Source: Sphaerotilus montanus (GTDB lineage: Bacteria; Pseudomonadota; Gammaproteobacteria; Burkholderiales; Burkholderiaceae_C). Taken from it: a stretch of 64,000 nucleotides of DNA. Below, piece after piece: positions 1 through 9,055 of this stretch. The notes under the pieces are model-generated. The model did not search any database, was not told the DNA's origin, and saw only the letters and a program-made list of their open reading frames with translations. The stretch is taken from NCBI RefSeq assembly GCF_013410775.1, contig NZ_JACCFH010000001.1:2170001-2234000 (forward strand). The letters are read 5' to 3'. Position numbers and translations under genes: made by a program. Position 1 is the stretch's first letter, and every line of letters begins with the position of its first letter.

Positions 1-483
1 CCAGCCGAGCTGGAAGGCGAACAGCCACTGCCCGACGATGACGTAGACGAGGAAGCTGATCGACAGCGCGACCGTCGTCACCACCATGATTGCCCGGTCG
101 GTCAGCGAGCCGCGCACCGCCGCCACCGCCAGCGCGAACGGAATCGCCAGCAGCGCGTCGAGGACCAGGATCGGCGCCATCACCGTCAGCGTCGCCGGCA
201 AGCGCGACGCGAACAGGCTGGCGACCGACTCGTTCGTCGCCCAGCTCTTGCCCCAGTCGAAGCGCAGGATCTGCTGCACGAAGATCCAGAGCTGTTCCCA
301 GACGGGCTTGTTCAGGCCAAGCTGCTCGCGGATCTGGTCCACCTGGGCGGCGGAGGCGTTCAGGCCGGCGAGGATCTCGGCCGGATCGCCCCCGAAGGAC
401 TTGAACAGGAAGAACACCAGCAGTACGACACCGACCAGCGTCGGCACCATCTGCCAGAGGCGGCGGAGCAGGTAAGCACCCAT
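1..483 (-). CDS. ABC transporter permease, DppB/OppB type (5' part, truncated by window edge)
   Basis: The visible 161 residues are the N-terminal part of an inner-membrane permease for peptide or nickel-type ABC importers. They begin MGAYLLRRLWQMVPTLVGVV, a first membrane helix typical of DppB/OppB, followed by the family-typical periplasmic stretch (GGDPAEILAGLNAS, then REQLGLNKPVWEQ) and a second helix around residues 110-130. The rest, including the EAA loop, lies beyond position 1. The ATG shares one base with the stop codon of the upstream amidotransferase gene (TGATG), so the two are probably translationally coupled. Substrate cannot be told from this fragment. Confidence 0.85.
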   Translation of the reverse strand, partial: MGAYLLRRLWQMVPTLVGVVLLVFFLFKSFGGDPAEILAGLNASAAQVDQIREQLGLNKPVWEQLWIFVQQILRFDWGKSWATNESVASLFASRLPATLTVMAPILVLDALLAIPFALAVAAVRGSLTDRAIMVVTTVALSISFLVYVIVGQWLFAFQLGW

Positions 484-1235
484 CAGAGGCGGTCTCCATC
501 GACGAACACGGCCAGCTCGCCCGCCTGCAGCGCCACCCAGTCCTCGTTGCAGGTCAGCGGCTCGGTGACCACCACGGCGACGCGGTCCTGCGGCGTCGTC
601 AGGTCGGCGAAGTCCACGGTCAGGTCGGCGTCCTGCAGTTGCGCGGCGGCGAAGGGGTGGCGGCGCAGCACGTAGTGCAATTTGGTCGAGCAGTGGGCCC
701 AGAGCGCCTCGCCCTGGCTGAGCAGGAAGTTGAAGGTGCCGTGGCGGGCGATGGTGGGCGCCAGCTCGGCCAGCGTCTGCGTCAGGTCCGGGATGCTGGG
801 CATGCGGGCGTGGTTCTTGGCCAGCTCCTGCAGTAGCCAGCAGAAGGCGCGCTCGCTGTCGGTGTCGCCCACCGGATGAAAATTGGCGTGCAGCTTGGGC
901 TGGAAATCGACCAGGTTGCCGTTGTGCGCGAAGACCCAGTAGCGGCCCCAGAGTTCGCGCATGAAGGGGTGCGTGTTCTCCAGCGCGACGCGGCCCTGGG
1001 TGGCCTTGCGGATGTGGGTGACGATGTGGCGGCTGCGGATCGGGTAGCGGCGCACCATCTCGGCCACGGGCGAAACGGTGGCGCTCTGGTGGTCGACGAA
1101 GAGCCGCACGCCCGGGCCCTCGAAGAAGGCGATGCCGAAGCCGTCCTTGTGCTCGGCGGCGCGGTGGGCGAAGCCGGTGAAGCTGAAGACCAGGTCGGTC
1201 GGGGTATTCGCGTTGAGGCCGAGCAGCTGACACAT
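483..1235 (-). CDS. Class II glutamine amidotransferase (YafJ-like)
   Basis: A 250-residue Ntn-type glutamine amidotransferase. The start at 1235 is chosen because it yields MCQLLGLNAN: removal of Met exposes the catalytic Cys required in class II amidotransferases, whereas the longer frame from 1262 would bury it. Conserved elements include HRAAEHKDGFGIAFFEG, HIRKATQGRV and the ENTHPF/HNGNL block near residues 95-115. These proteins release ammonia from glutamine; the acceptor for the stand-alone YafJ type is not established. The gene ends in a one-base overlap with a peptide-type ABC permease. Confidence 0.9.
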   Translation of the reverse strand: MCQLLGLNANTPTDLVFSFTGFAHRAAEHKDGFGIAFFEGPGVRLFVDHQSATVSPVAEMVRRYPIRSRHIVTHIRKATQGRVALENTHPFMRELWGRYWVFAHNGNLVDFQPKLHANFHPVGDTDSERAFCWLLQELAKNHARMPSIPDLTQTLAELAPTIARHGTFNFLLSQGEALWAHCSTKLHYVLRRHPFAAAQLQDADLTVDFADLTTPQDRVAVVVTEPLTCNEDWVALQAGELAVFVDGDRL

Positions 1236-1307
1236 GGGCCGAGACATTACCATGCCGCCCAAGCCTTTCCAGCGCTTTCCAGTCTTGCAATCCCGGGAGT
1301 TCGATCA

Positions 1308-2477
1308 ATGGATGCTTTCCTGACGCAGCTCGGCCGCCACCTGGCGGACCGCTGGCGTGCCCAGCGCCAGCCGCGCACGCTGCGTGCATTCCGCTGCCTC
1401 TGCAGCGCGCCGGTGTTCTTCCGCAACAGCGGCTGTCTGTCGTGCGGGCGTGCGCTCGGCTATGACCCGGCGCAGCGGCGGCTGCTGGCGCTGGATGTGC
1501 GCGGCGATGCGCTGATCGAGGCCCGGCCGGCGTCGTCGCTGCACCTGCGCAGCGCGCGGCAGTTCCACCGCTGCGCCAACGCCGTGTCCGCCGCCAACTG
1601 CAACTGGCTCGTGCCGGACGACGAGCGCAATGGCGCGGGCGAGCGGCCACTGTTCTGCGTGGCCTGCCGCCTGAACCGCGTCATCCCGGACCAGACCGTG
1701 GCCGAGAACCAGCGCGACTGGGCGCTGATCGAGCAGGCCAAGCGCCGGCTGGTGTCGCAGTTGCTGGCGCTGGGCCTGCCGGTGCAGTCACGGCTGGCCG
1801 GTGCGGGCGGCGAGGACACGCAGCGCGGGCTGGCCTTCGACTTCCTGCGCCCGCTCGATGGCCAGCCCGTGCTCACCGGCCACGCCAGCGGCATCGTCAC
1901 GCTCAACGCCGACGAGGCCGACGACCCCACCCGCGAGCGCATCCGCGCCAGCCTGCGCGAGCCCTACCGCACGCTGCTGGGCCATTTCCGGCACGAGGTC
2001 GGCCACTATTACTGGGACCGTCTGGTGGCCACGACCGCCTGGCTGCCCGCCTTCCGCCAGACCTTCGGCGACGAGCGCGCCGACTACCGCGCCGCGCTGG
2101 AGCGCAACTACCGGCTCGGCCCGCCGCCGGACTGGGCCGACTGGCACGTCAGCGCCTACGCGAGCTGCCACCCCTGGGAGGACTGGGCCGAGACCTGGGC
2201 GCATTACCTGCACATGGTCGATGCGCTCGACACGGGCCTGAGCTTCGGGCTGGACGCGGACGATGTCGAGGTCGATGTGGAGCCCTTCGACGAGGCGGTG
2301 CTGGCGCAGCCGGATGCGGAATTCCTGCGGCTGGTGAATGCCTGGGTCGAGCTGACGGCGCTGCTCAACGAACTCTCGCGCAGCATGGGCGAGCCGGACT
2401 TCTACCCCTTCGTGCTGAGCCAGACGGTGGTGCGCAAGCTGCACCTGGTGCACCGGGTGGTCACGCGGTCGGCGTGA
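1308..2477 (+). CDS. Putative zinc-binding metallopeptidase with N-terminal zinc ribbon
   Basis: A 389-residue cytoplasmic protein. Near residues 28-50 is a zinc-ribbon-like pair of Cys pairs (CLCSAP and CLSCGRALGYDP). Around residue 227 is HEVGHYYWD, an HExxH zincin motif, followed by a conserved HPWEDWAETWAHYLHM block that could supply the third metal ligand. This is the layout of the putative zinc-binding peptidase family (Peptidase_Mx/DUF2248 type, named from memory). Start ATG at 1308 gives MDAFLTQLGRHL; upstream codons in the frame are antisense to the amidotransferase. The 3' end overlaps the convergent GGDEF-EAL gene by 17 bases. Substrate unknown. Confidence 0.82.
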   Translation: MDAFLTQLGRHLADRWRAQRQPRTLRAFRCLCSAPVFFRNSGCLSCGRALGYDPAQRRLLALDVRGDALIEARPASSLHLRSARQFHRCANAVSAANCNWLVPDDERNGAGERPLFCVACRLNRVIPDQTVAENQRDWALIEQAKRRLVSQLLALGLPVQSRLAGAGGEDTQRGLAFDFLRPLDGQPVLTGHASGIVTLNADEADDPTRERIRASLREPYRTLLGHFRHEVGHYYWDRLVATTAWLPAFRQTFGDERADYRAALERNYRLGPPPDWADWHVSAYASCHPWEDWAETWAHYLHMVDALDTGLSFGLDADDVEVDVEPFDEAVLAQPDAEFLRLVNAWVELTALLNELSRSMGEPDFYPFVLSQTVVRKLHLVHRVVTRSA

Positions 2478-4806
2478 GTTCCACGGCGGCCCTGGCGAGC
2501 AGCAGGGCCGTGAAGTCGTGGCGCGGCATGGGGCGTCCGAAGAGCCAGCCCTGCGCCAGCGCGCAACCCTGTTCGCGCAGGAAACACGCCTGTTCCTTGG
2601 TCTCGACGCCCTCGGCGACCAGGTCGAGCTGCAGGCTGTGGCCCATCGAGATGATGGCGCGCACGACGCCGGCCTGGTCGCTGCGCGTGGTGATGTCGCG
2701 CATGAAGGACTTGTCGATCTTCAGCGTGCTGATCGGGTACTTGGTCAGGTAGCTCAGGGCGGAGTGGCCCGTGCCGAAGTCGTCGATCGCCAGTGTCAGG
2801 CCCATGGCACGCAGGCCGTCCAGCGTCTCGCCGGCCTGGCCGCGTTCGTCGAGCAGCAGCCGCTCGGTGATCTCCAGCTCGATCCACTCGGCGCGGCAGC
2901 CGGTGCGGGCCAGTGCCGCGGTGACGGTGCCGATCAGGTCGTGGTTGAGGAACTGGCGCGGCGAGAGGTTGACCGCGATGCGCAGCGGCGGATCGCCCGG
3001 CGCACGGGCGCGGTTCCAGTCGGCCGCCGCCGCGCAGGCATCGCGCAGCACCCAGGCGCCGATGGCCACGATCAGTCCGCTGTCTTCGGCCACCGGGATG
3101 AAGACATCGGGCGAGACCGGCCCGCGCTCCGGATGGTGCCAGCGCAGCAGCGCCTCGGCACCGACGATGCGGCCATCGGCCAGCGCCACCTTGGGCTGGA
3201 AATGGACGCTGAACTGGCGTTCGGAAAGGCCACGGCGCAGATCGGCCTCCAGCGTGACCCGGTCGCGGGTGCGCTGGCTGAGGTCTTCCGAGTGGAACTG
3301 GTGGCGCGAGCGGCCACCCGCCTTGGCGGCGAACAGGGCGGTATCGGCCTGCTGCATCAGGGTGTCGGGATCGGTGGTGGTGCTGCTGCCATCGCAACCC
3401 CGTACCGCGATGCCCACGCTGGCCGAGACGAAGATGTCGTGGTCGTCGATGCGGCAGGGGGCCGACAGGGCCTCGACCAGCCGGCGCGCGATGCGGTCGA
3501 GCTGTCCGTGGTCCGCTGCGTCGTGGATCAGCACGGCGAACTCGTCGCCGCCGAGCCGGGCGATCGTGTCCTGGCTGCGCAGGCAGGTGCCCAGGCGCTG
3601 CGCCATCATCACCAGCAGCCGGTCGCCGGTGGCGTGGCCGAGCGTGTCGTTGACGTACTTGAAGTGGTCCAGGTCCAGCATCAGCACGGCCTGCACCGGC
3701 CGATCGTGCAGCCGCTGCGTGAAGCCGGCACGGTTGACCAGCCCGGTCAGCACATCCTGGAAGGCCAGCGTGTGCAGCTCGCGCTGGGTGGCCTTCAGCT
3801 CGGTGATGTCCTGGGTGGTGGTCATCGTCCGGGTGACGTGGCCGGTCGGGTTGTAGTCGAAGCGTTGCACCACCCGCAGGTCGCGCAGGCCGAACGGCCC
3901 CAGGATCCTGGTGTCGAAGCGCAACTCCCGGTCGCCATGCGCCAGGGCCTGTGCCGAGAGCTGGATCACCCGGCTCCGGTCCTCCTCGATGACACGTCCC
4001 CAGAGCAGGCGTGCGTCATCGACGGTCGGACTGTCGAAGCCGAGCTGGCGCTGGGCTTCGGCGGACAGGGTGGAGCACCGGGCGGCCTCGTTCCAGATCA
4101 GGTGACCCATCTGGCCGACCCGCTCGGCGTCTTCGAGGCGGGCGACCAGCCGGTCGCGGTCACGGCGGTTGGCATGCTGTTCCGCCATCGCGCCGCTGAT
4201 CCGGGACGGTCCCTTGACCATCACGAGGTAGACGTAATAGACCAGTGCGGCACCCATGTAGACCTGGGTCAGATCGCCGCGGGTCAGCAGAACGCCAATG
4301 AGCGGGCCCATCGCGAGCACGCCGAACACCGGCAGCGTGCCCCGGATCGACCCGATCAGCGCCGCGCTGCCTGCGCACGTCCCCATCAGCGTCATCAGCA
4401 GGGCCGTGCGCGCCGCGTGGTCGTCGATCACGGCATAGAACAGACCGAGCGTGCCCCAGCTCACGCCGCTCAGCACAGTCTGGGCGTGGGCCACGGCGCA
4501 CCACTGCCGCATCGACCAGCGCGCGCGACCGCCGCCGTACAGGAAATAGTGGGCGACCAGCAGGCGCAGCGCCATCATCGTCTCGACGCCGGCCAGCCAC
4601 TGGACCAGCCTCGCGTGCGGAGCGGTGCCCCACAGCACCCAGGCAATCAGCGCCGACAGCGCCATGCCCGAAATCACCGCCTGCGGTGTGTGCTGGTAGT
4701 GGCTCAGCAGGAGCCGGGAACTCCACTCGGCCGCATCCTCCGCGTCCGACCGGAGGGGACGCGACTCGGGCGGTGCAGCAGTGGAAGGTTCGGGCGTGCG
4801 CGTCAT
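2461..4806 (-). CDS. Membrane-bound GGDEF-EAL c-di-GMP enzyme with PAS domain
   Basis: A 781-residue protein with about five or six N-terminal membrane helices (residues 35-200), a PAS-like segment ending ITELKATQRELHTLAFQDVLTGL, a GGDEF domain with an intact active-site loop (RLGGDEFAVL) and an EAL domain with intact EALLRWHH, NLSPRQF, ITERLLL, DDFGTGHSALSYL, KIDKSF and EGVET motifs. Both cyclase and phosphodiesterase motifs look functional, so net activity is not predictable. It lies about 1.4 kb downstream of the chemosensory/stressosome operon on the same strand, separated by a flavoprotein gene, and could be an output of that system; that link is inference. Confidence 0.92.
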   Translation of the reverse strand: MTRTPEPSTAAPPESRPLRSDAEDAAEWSSRLLLSHYQHTPQAVISGMALSALIAWVLWGTAPHARLVQWLAGVETMMALRLLVAHYFLYGGGRARWSMRQWCAVAHAQTVLSGVSWGTLGLFYAVIDDHAARTALLMTLMGTCAGSAALIGSIRGTLPVFGVLAMGPLIGVLLTRGDLTQVYMGAALVYYVYLVMVKGPSRISGAMAEQHANRRDRDRLVARLEDAERVGQMGHLIWNEAARCSTLSAEAQRQLGFDSPTVDDARLLWGRVIEEDRSRVIQLSAQALAHGDRELRFDTRILGPFGLRDLRVVQRFDYNPTGHVTRTMTTTQDITELKATQRELHTLAFQDVLTGLVNRAGFTQRLHDRPVQAVLMLDLDHFKYVNDTLGHATGDRLLVMMAQRLGTCLRSQDTIARLGGDEFAVLIHDAADHGQLDRIARRLVEALSAPCRIDDHDIFVSASVGIAVRGCDGSSTTTDPDTLMQQADTALFAAKAGGRSRHQFHSEDLSQRTRDRVTLEADLRRGLSERQFSVHFQPKVALADGRIVGAEALLRWHHPERGPVSPDVFIPVAEDSGLIVAIGAWVLRDACAAAADWNRARAPGDPPLRIAVNLSPRQFLNHDLIGTVTAALARTGCRAEWIELEITERLLLDERGQAGETLDGLRAMGLTLAIDDFGTGHSALSYLTKYPISTLKIDKSFMRDITTRSDQAGVVRAIISMGHSLQLDLVAEGVETKEQACFLREQGCALAQGWLFGRPMPRHDFTALLLARAAVELTPTA

Positions 4807-4897
4807 CAGGGCAGGCGCCAGCAGGAACGCGGCACCTTCGAGCGCTATCGGCAGTGTGTCGCCCGACTGAAGCTGCCCTGCGTGTTCCGGCGGGCGT

Positions 4898-6142
4898 TCA
4901 GCGCGCCAGCAGCCGGAGCATGCCGCGCACCGACAGCAGGTGGCCCGGGTTCGAGGTCTCGTCGAGCACGCCGCTCATGCGCCGCCGCAGCGAGGCACTG
5001 CGCTGCGCACGCCAGATCACCAGATCGGCCAGCCAGGGGTGGCGGTTGACGCTGTTGGCCTTCTCGTAGAGCGCGAATTTCGGCCGCAGCGTGGCGAGAT
5101 GCTGGTCGTAGCGCTGCCGCACGGCAGCTTCGTCGAGGCCGTCCCGCGCGCCGCTCAGGAGCGCATCGGCGGCCATCAGCCCGGTTTCGAGTGCCTTGCC
5201 GATGCCTTCGCCCGTGAAATCGTAGGTCGAGCCCAGGGTCTCGCCGGTGGCGAGCAGGCCGGGGCGGCCGCTCGCGGCGCCTTCGAGCGTGCAGCGCAGC
5301 GGTGCGCCCTTGAGATCGCCCTGCAATGTGCCGCCGTCCATCAGCGCGCGGGCCGGGGCGTAGACGCGGGTGAAGTCGTCGAACATCTGGCGCAGGTTGG
5401 CGTCTGCGGCCTGGCCCTGGCGGAAGAAGGCGCCGACACCGATGTTGTAGGTGTCCTCCCCACACGGAAAGATCCAGCCATAACCCGGTCGCAGCGCCCG
5501 GTCCCACACCACGTCCATCGTCGTCTGCCGGCCCGCCAGCGAAGGGTTGTGCACATAGCCGCGCAGCGCGATGCCGCTCGGGGTGCGCCGGGTGCACAGT
5601 CCCGTGGCGACCAGCGGTTGCACGCCGGCGCCAGTGGCCAGCACCACCCAGCGTGCGCGCACTTCGGGCCGCGCCTCGCCCTGGCGCAGCCGGGCGCCGA
5701 CGACGCGGCCGTTCTCCTCGATCACCGCGTCGAACTTCACCGGCGTCACCAGTTGCGCGCCCTGGCGCTGCGCGTGCTGCACCAGCAGGTGGTCCAGCAC
5801 CCGGCGCGGCAGCACGGCCAGTGTTCCCGGCACATCGACCTGCCCGCCGCGCGGCGCCACGCAGCGCACATGGCTGACGTGCTGGGCATGCGCCATCACC
5901 TCGTCGAGCACGCCCAGTCGCCGCAGCGCGGCATGGGCATCGGGAATCAGGCCGTCGCCGCAGACCTTCTCGCGGGGGAAGTCGTGCTGATCGACCAGGC
6001 AGACCGACCAGCCGGCCGCTGCCAGCGTCGCGGCACAGGCGCTGCCGGACGGGCCGGCGCCGATGACCAGCACATCGCAGGAGGCAGGCAGGCTCAAGGC
6101 GCTGACAGTGGCAGAAACAGGGCGGGTGGCAGACTGGGACAT
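4898..6142 (-). CDS. FAD-dependent oxidoreductase, geranylgeranyl reductase family
   Basis: A 414-residue flavoprotein. A Rossmann GAGPSG motif sits at residues 28-33, followed by the family's FPREKVCGDGL signature and the C-terminal FAD-binding block LLATGETLGSTYDFTGEGIGKALETG. Family members reduce isoprenoid chains or act as related flavin monooxygenases; the substrate here is unknown. It lies about 55 bases downstream of the histidine kinase gene and upstream of the GGDEF-EAL gene, all on the same strand, so it may be a late member of that transcription unit. Confidence 0.85.
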   Translation of the reverse strand: MSQSATRPVSATVSALSLPASCDVLVIGAGPSGSACAATLAAAGWSVCLVDQHDFPREKVCGDGLIPDAHAALRRLGVLDEVMAHAQHVSHVRCVAPRGGQVDVPGTLAVLPRRVLDHLLVQHAQRQGAQLVTPVKFDAVIEENGRVVGARLRQGEARPEVRARWVVLATGAGVQPLVATGLCTRRTPSGIALRGYVHNPSLAGRQTTMDVVWDRALRPGYGWIFPCGEDTYNIGVGAFFRQGQAADANLRQMFDDFTRVYAPARALMDGGTLQGDLKGAPLRCTLEGAASGRPGLLATGETLGSTYDFTGEGIGKALETGLMAADALLSGARDGLDEAAVRQRYDQHLATLRPKFALYEKANSVNRHPWLADLVIWRAQRSASLRRRMSGVLDETSNPGHLLSVRGMLRLLAR

Positions 6143-6197
6143 CGAGAACTCCGGAAGGGCCTCCGGATTCTAGAAGTGGTCCGTATCGGCTGCCCGG

Positions 6198-7547
6198 TCA
6201 ACTGCCCATTGGCAACAGCAGTGCGAAGACCGTTTCAACCCCGGGGGTGCTGGAGACTTCAAGGTGTCCGCCGTGGTGGCGGATGATGCCGTGGGCCGCA
6301 GACAGGCCCAGCCCCGAACCATCACCTGCAGGCTTGGTGGTGAAGAACGGGTCGAAGATGTGTGGCAGGTCCTCGGGCAAGATGCCTTCACCCTGGTCGA
6401 TGACCTGGATGCGGACCACCTCGGGGTGGTTCTCCAGGCGGACCCGGTCCACCACCAGCTGCACCTCGCCGCTGCGTTCGCGCATGGCGTAGCCGGCATT
6501 CTTGACCAAGTTGAGGAGCACCTGCTCGATGCGCGCGGCGTCGATCAGTACCACCGCGTCCTGCCGCAGCTCGATCCGCAGCGGCACGTGGCGCGGCAAG
6601 CTCACCGCCAGCAGTGGCTCGCAGTGGTGCAGCCATGCCCCGAGCGCGACTGGGTGTGGCTGCAGGGGCGTTTCGCGCGCGAAGTGCAGCAGCTCCTTCA
6701 CCAGACCGGCCGCGCGGTTGCTGGCTTGGAGGATGCCGCCCAGGTTGCGGGCCTGGGCCGAACCGGCCTCGGCCTGCAGGGCGCACAGCTCGGCCAGCCC
6801 GATGATCGAGCCCAGCAGGTTGTTGAAGTCGTGCGCGACACCAGCAGCCAGGGTCGTGACGGCGCGCAGCTTGTCGTTCTGCCGCACGCGCTCTTCGAGT
6901 CGCCGCAGCGGGGTGATGTCGCGCCCGATGCACACATGGCTGAGCAACTGGCCATCCTGGTCGCGGATCGGAGAGATCGACCAGGTGGCGGGGAAACTGG
7001 TGCCATCGGTGCGGATCTGGTCGTTGGTCCAGTGGCCGGTGTGCTGTGCAGGCAACTCGGTCGGCCACAGCTCGGCCTGCCGGGGACGTGCCTGGTGCAG
7101 CCGCCAGCCGGTGGCGTGCTTGAAGGCGGGGTTCAGGTAGTCGAGCTGACCTTGCGCGTCGAACACCAGCACGAAGTCGTCGGTCTGCTCGAACATGACC
7201 AGCACCTTGCCGTGCTCTTCCTGCCAGCGTTTGCTGGCCTTGCGTGTCTCTTCCAGTTGCCGAGGCAGCATCACAGCCAGCATCAGCGGCGTCACGTCGC
7301 CCGACGCCAGTCGCCGGTAGGCCTGCGCTTGCAGGCTGCCTGCCGGCGCAGCGCTCCAGTCCTCCGCCAGCAGGGCCTGGGTGCGCTGGTGCAAGCCGAG
7401 CATGTCGTCGAGCGAGACGACATGTGGCAGCAGCGACTTGGCCAGGTCACTGGCAGCCAGCAGCACCGCCTCGCGCTGCAGGTCGTCGCTCGCACAGAGG
7501 TAGCGCTCGAACAGCGCCCGGTAGGTCGGTGCCAGCGATTCCAGCAT
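6198..7547 (-). CDS. Hybrid-input histidine kinase: RsbU-like N-terminus, PAS, HisKA, HATPase
   Basis: A 449-residue soluble sensor kinase. Residues 1-100 (YRALFERYLCASDD...DLAKSLLPHVVSLDDMLGLH) resemble the N-terminal RsbT-binding domain of RsbU phosphatases. A PAS domain covers about 110-215, the phosphoacceptor is His239 in AAGVAHDFNNLL, and the ATPase has N (NLVKNAGYAM) and G (GDGSGLGLSAAHGI) boxes. No receiver or membrane segment is seen. The start at 7547 shares one base with the RsbX stop (TGATG). By analogy with RsbU, freed RsbT would bind the N-terminus and switch the kinase on; this is inference. Its partner may be the lone receiver at 10345-10722. Confidence 0.88.
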   Translation of the reverse strand: MLESLAPTYRALFERYLCASDDLQREAVLLAASDLAKSLLPHVVSLDDMLGLHQRTQALLAEDWSAAPAGSLQAQAYRRLASGDVTPLMLAVMLPRQLEETRKASKRWQEEHGKVLVMFEQTDDFVLVFDAQGQLDYLNPAFKHATGWRLHQARPRQAELWPTELPAQHTGHWTNDQIRTDGTSFPATWSISPIRDQDGQLLSHVCIGRDITPLRRLEERVRQNDKLRAVTTLAAGVAHDFNNLLGSIIGLAELCALQAEAGSAQARNLGGILQASNRAAGLVKELLHFARETPLQPHPVALGAWLHHCEPLLAVSLPRHVPLRIELRQDAVVLIDAARIEQVLLNLVKNAGYAMRERSGEVQLVVDRVRLENHPEVVRIQVIDQGEGILPEDLPHIFDPFFTTKPAGDGSGLGLSAAHGIIRHHGGHLEVSSTPGVETVFALLLPMGS

Positions 7548-8194
7548 CACGGTGATCCGTTCAGATCCGGTGGGACGTGTGCGACCAGCACGGCGGCGTC
7601 GTCGCGCGTCGGATGTCCTTGCGCCATCAGGTGCCGACACAGCCGTCCGGGTTCGCGCACCCACTCGGGCAGCATCACGCCGACGGTCAGCGATTCGTCC
7701 AGGCCGTCGGTGAACAGCAGGAGCCAGTCGCCAGGCAGCAAGTCGAGGTCCAGTACCGTCACCCGGCGGCTGCCGTGGCCTGCGCTGAGCTGGCCATCAC
7801 CGACGATGCCGTAGGACGAGGGCAGTCGCTGCGTCCGACCTGTTCGCCAGCGCAAGGTCCTGGTGTTGCCTACACCAGCGTGGCGCAAGCGACCCGGTGT
7901 GATCCAGGTCAGCCCGATGGCCGCGCCCCGGGTGCCGGCCAGGGCGGTGTCCAGGTGCAGCAGCATCTGGTCTGGGTGGCCGGCCAGTTCGGGCTGATTC
8001 GCGGTCTGTTCCAGGATGTTCCGGGCGGCCTGGGCAGCGCGCGCCGCCTCGGGACCGTGGCCGAGTCCGTCGATGACCGCCAGCCAGTGCCCGACGGCGG
8101 CTGGCGGTGCGGTAGTTACCACGGCCACCACATCGCCGCACACCGTCTCGCCCGCGATCGGCTGGCTCAGGCAGTCCCAGTGCAGCGAGGTCAT
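7547..8194 (-). CDS. rsbX: RsbX-like PP2C/SpoIIE-type serine phosphatase
   Basis: A 215-residue single-domain PPM phosphatase with acidic metal-binding motifs GDVVAVV, AVIDGLGHGPEA, LFTDGLDES and TRDDAAVLVAH. RsbX resets stressosomes by dephosphorylating RsbR and RsbS. The start at 8194 overlaps the upstream RsbT-like stop by ATGA, and the stop overlaps the kinase start, so translation is probably coupled in both directions. There is no sensor or membrane part, as in Bacillus RsbX. Confidence 0.88.
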   Translation of the reverse strand: MTSLHWDCLSQPIAGETVCGDVVAVVTTAPPAAVGHWLAVIDGLGHGPEAARAAQAARNILEQTANQPELAGHPDQMLLHLDTALAGTRGAAIGLTWITPGRLRHAGVGNTRTLRWRTGRTQRLPSSYGIVGDGQLSAGHGSRRVTVLDLDLLPGDWLLLFTDGLDESLTVGVMLPEWVREPGRLCRHLMAQGHPTRDDAAVLVAHVPPDLNGSP

Positions 8195-8643
8195 GCGCCG
8201 AGCTTCGCCCACTTGCAGGCCCTCACCCAGGTGCCGACACCGGGTGTCGATCGGATCTCGAACTCGTCCATCAGGCGCTGCACCCCCGGCAGGCCGCAGC
8301 CCAGGCCGCCGCCGGTGCTGTAGCCCTCCTGCTGCGCCAGGGCCAGGTCGACGATGCCCGGCCCCTCGTCACCGGACTGCAGCTCGACCCCGCGGCGCAT
8401 CGATGGCGCTTGGGACGAGGACAGGGGCAGCAAGCGCAGCGTGATCGTGCCGCCGCGGGTGGTGTGCATCCACAGGTTGTTGGCCAGCTCCGACGCGGCG
8501 GTCGCGACATGGGCGGCCAGCAGCGGTGACAGGCCGTGGTCGAGGCAGAAATGGCGGGCAGCGGCCACCACATGCGGCACGTCGGTCTCGCGCTCCACCG
8601 TGCAGACCGCACTGTCTTGAAGATGACCTGGTGGTCGTGTCAT
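8191..8643 (-). CDS. Second RsbT-like serine kinase (anti-sigma-type HATPase)
   Basis: A 150-residue GHKL ATPase of the RsbT/RsbW family. The N-box is ASELANNLWMHT, the G1 box GDEGPGIVD and the lid GYSTGGGLGCGLPGVQRLMDEFEI, closest in pattern to RsbT. The start at 8643 (MTRPPGHLQ) lies four bases after the stop of the first rsbT; the longer frame would run through that gene. Two neighbouring RsbT paralogues are unusual. It may phosphorylate a different STAS protein, or one copy may engage the kinase and the other the RsbR/RsbS core; the sequence does not decide. Confidence 0.85.
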   Translation of the reverse strand: MTRPPGHLQDSAVCTVERETDVPHVVAAARHFCLDHGLSPLLAAHVATAASELANNLWMHTTRGGTITLRLLPLSSSQAPSMRRGVELQSGDEGPGIVDLALAQQEGYSTGGGLGCGLPGVQRLMDEFEIRSTPGVGTWVRACKWAKLGA

Positions 8644-8647
8644 GGGC

Positions 8648-9055
8648 TCAGTGGTGGCGACGGCGGCGCACGATCTGGATGCATACCACCGTGCCGCCCG
8701 TGCCGGACTGGATGTCGAAGTGGTCCACCAGCCGCTGGGTGCCCGGCAGGCCGGCACCCAGGCTTCCGCTGGTGGAAAAGCCGTCGCTCATGGCCTGTTG
8801 CAGGTCGTCGATGCCAGGTCCGCTGTCGCGCACCTCGGCCTGCAACCGGATCTGGGCGTGGTCGGAGAGGTCGCGCAGCTCGCACCGGCCACCCGAGGCG
8901 TACACCAGCGCATTGCGGCTCAGCTCGGACACCGCCGTGGCGAAGCGCGTCTGGTCCATCACGCCCAGTCCAATGTCCTTGGCCAGGGCGCGTGCGGCCA
9001 GCCGGGCACGCAGCAGATCGGCGCTGTTCGCCAGCTCAATCGTTTGCGAACTCAT
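8648..9055 (-). CDS. rsbT: RsbT serine/threonine kinase of the stressosome switch
   Basis: A 135-residue GHKL kinase with SELSRNALVYASGG (N-box), VRDSGPGIDD and DGFSTSGSLGAGLPGTQRLVDHF, very close to the Bacillus RsbT pattern. In known stressosomes RsbT phosphorylates RsbR and RsbS, leaves the complex and activates a downstream enzyme through an RsbU-type N-terminus. The start at 9055 is preferred because AGGAG lies 8 bases upstream on the coding strand; it overlaps the end of rsbS by 20 bases. Confidence 0.92.
   Translation of the reverse strand: MSSQTIELANSADLLRARLAARALAKDIGLGVMDQTRFATAVSELSRNALVYASGGRCELRDLSDHAQIRLQAEVRDSGPGIDDLQQAMSDGFSTSGSLGAGLPGTQRLVDHFDIQSGTGGTVVCIQIVRRRRHH

Noticed and set aside
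2518-5049. Long plus-strand open frame opposite the GGDEF-EAL gene
   Set aside because: It is antisense to a gene with all catalytic motifs and its composition (His, Gln, Gly, Arg rich) is that of a shadow.
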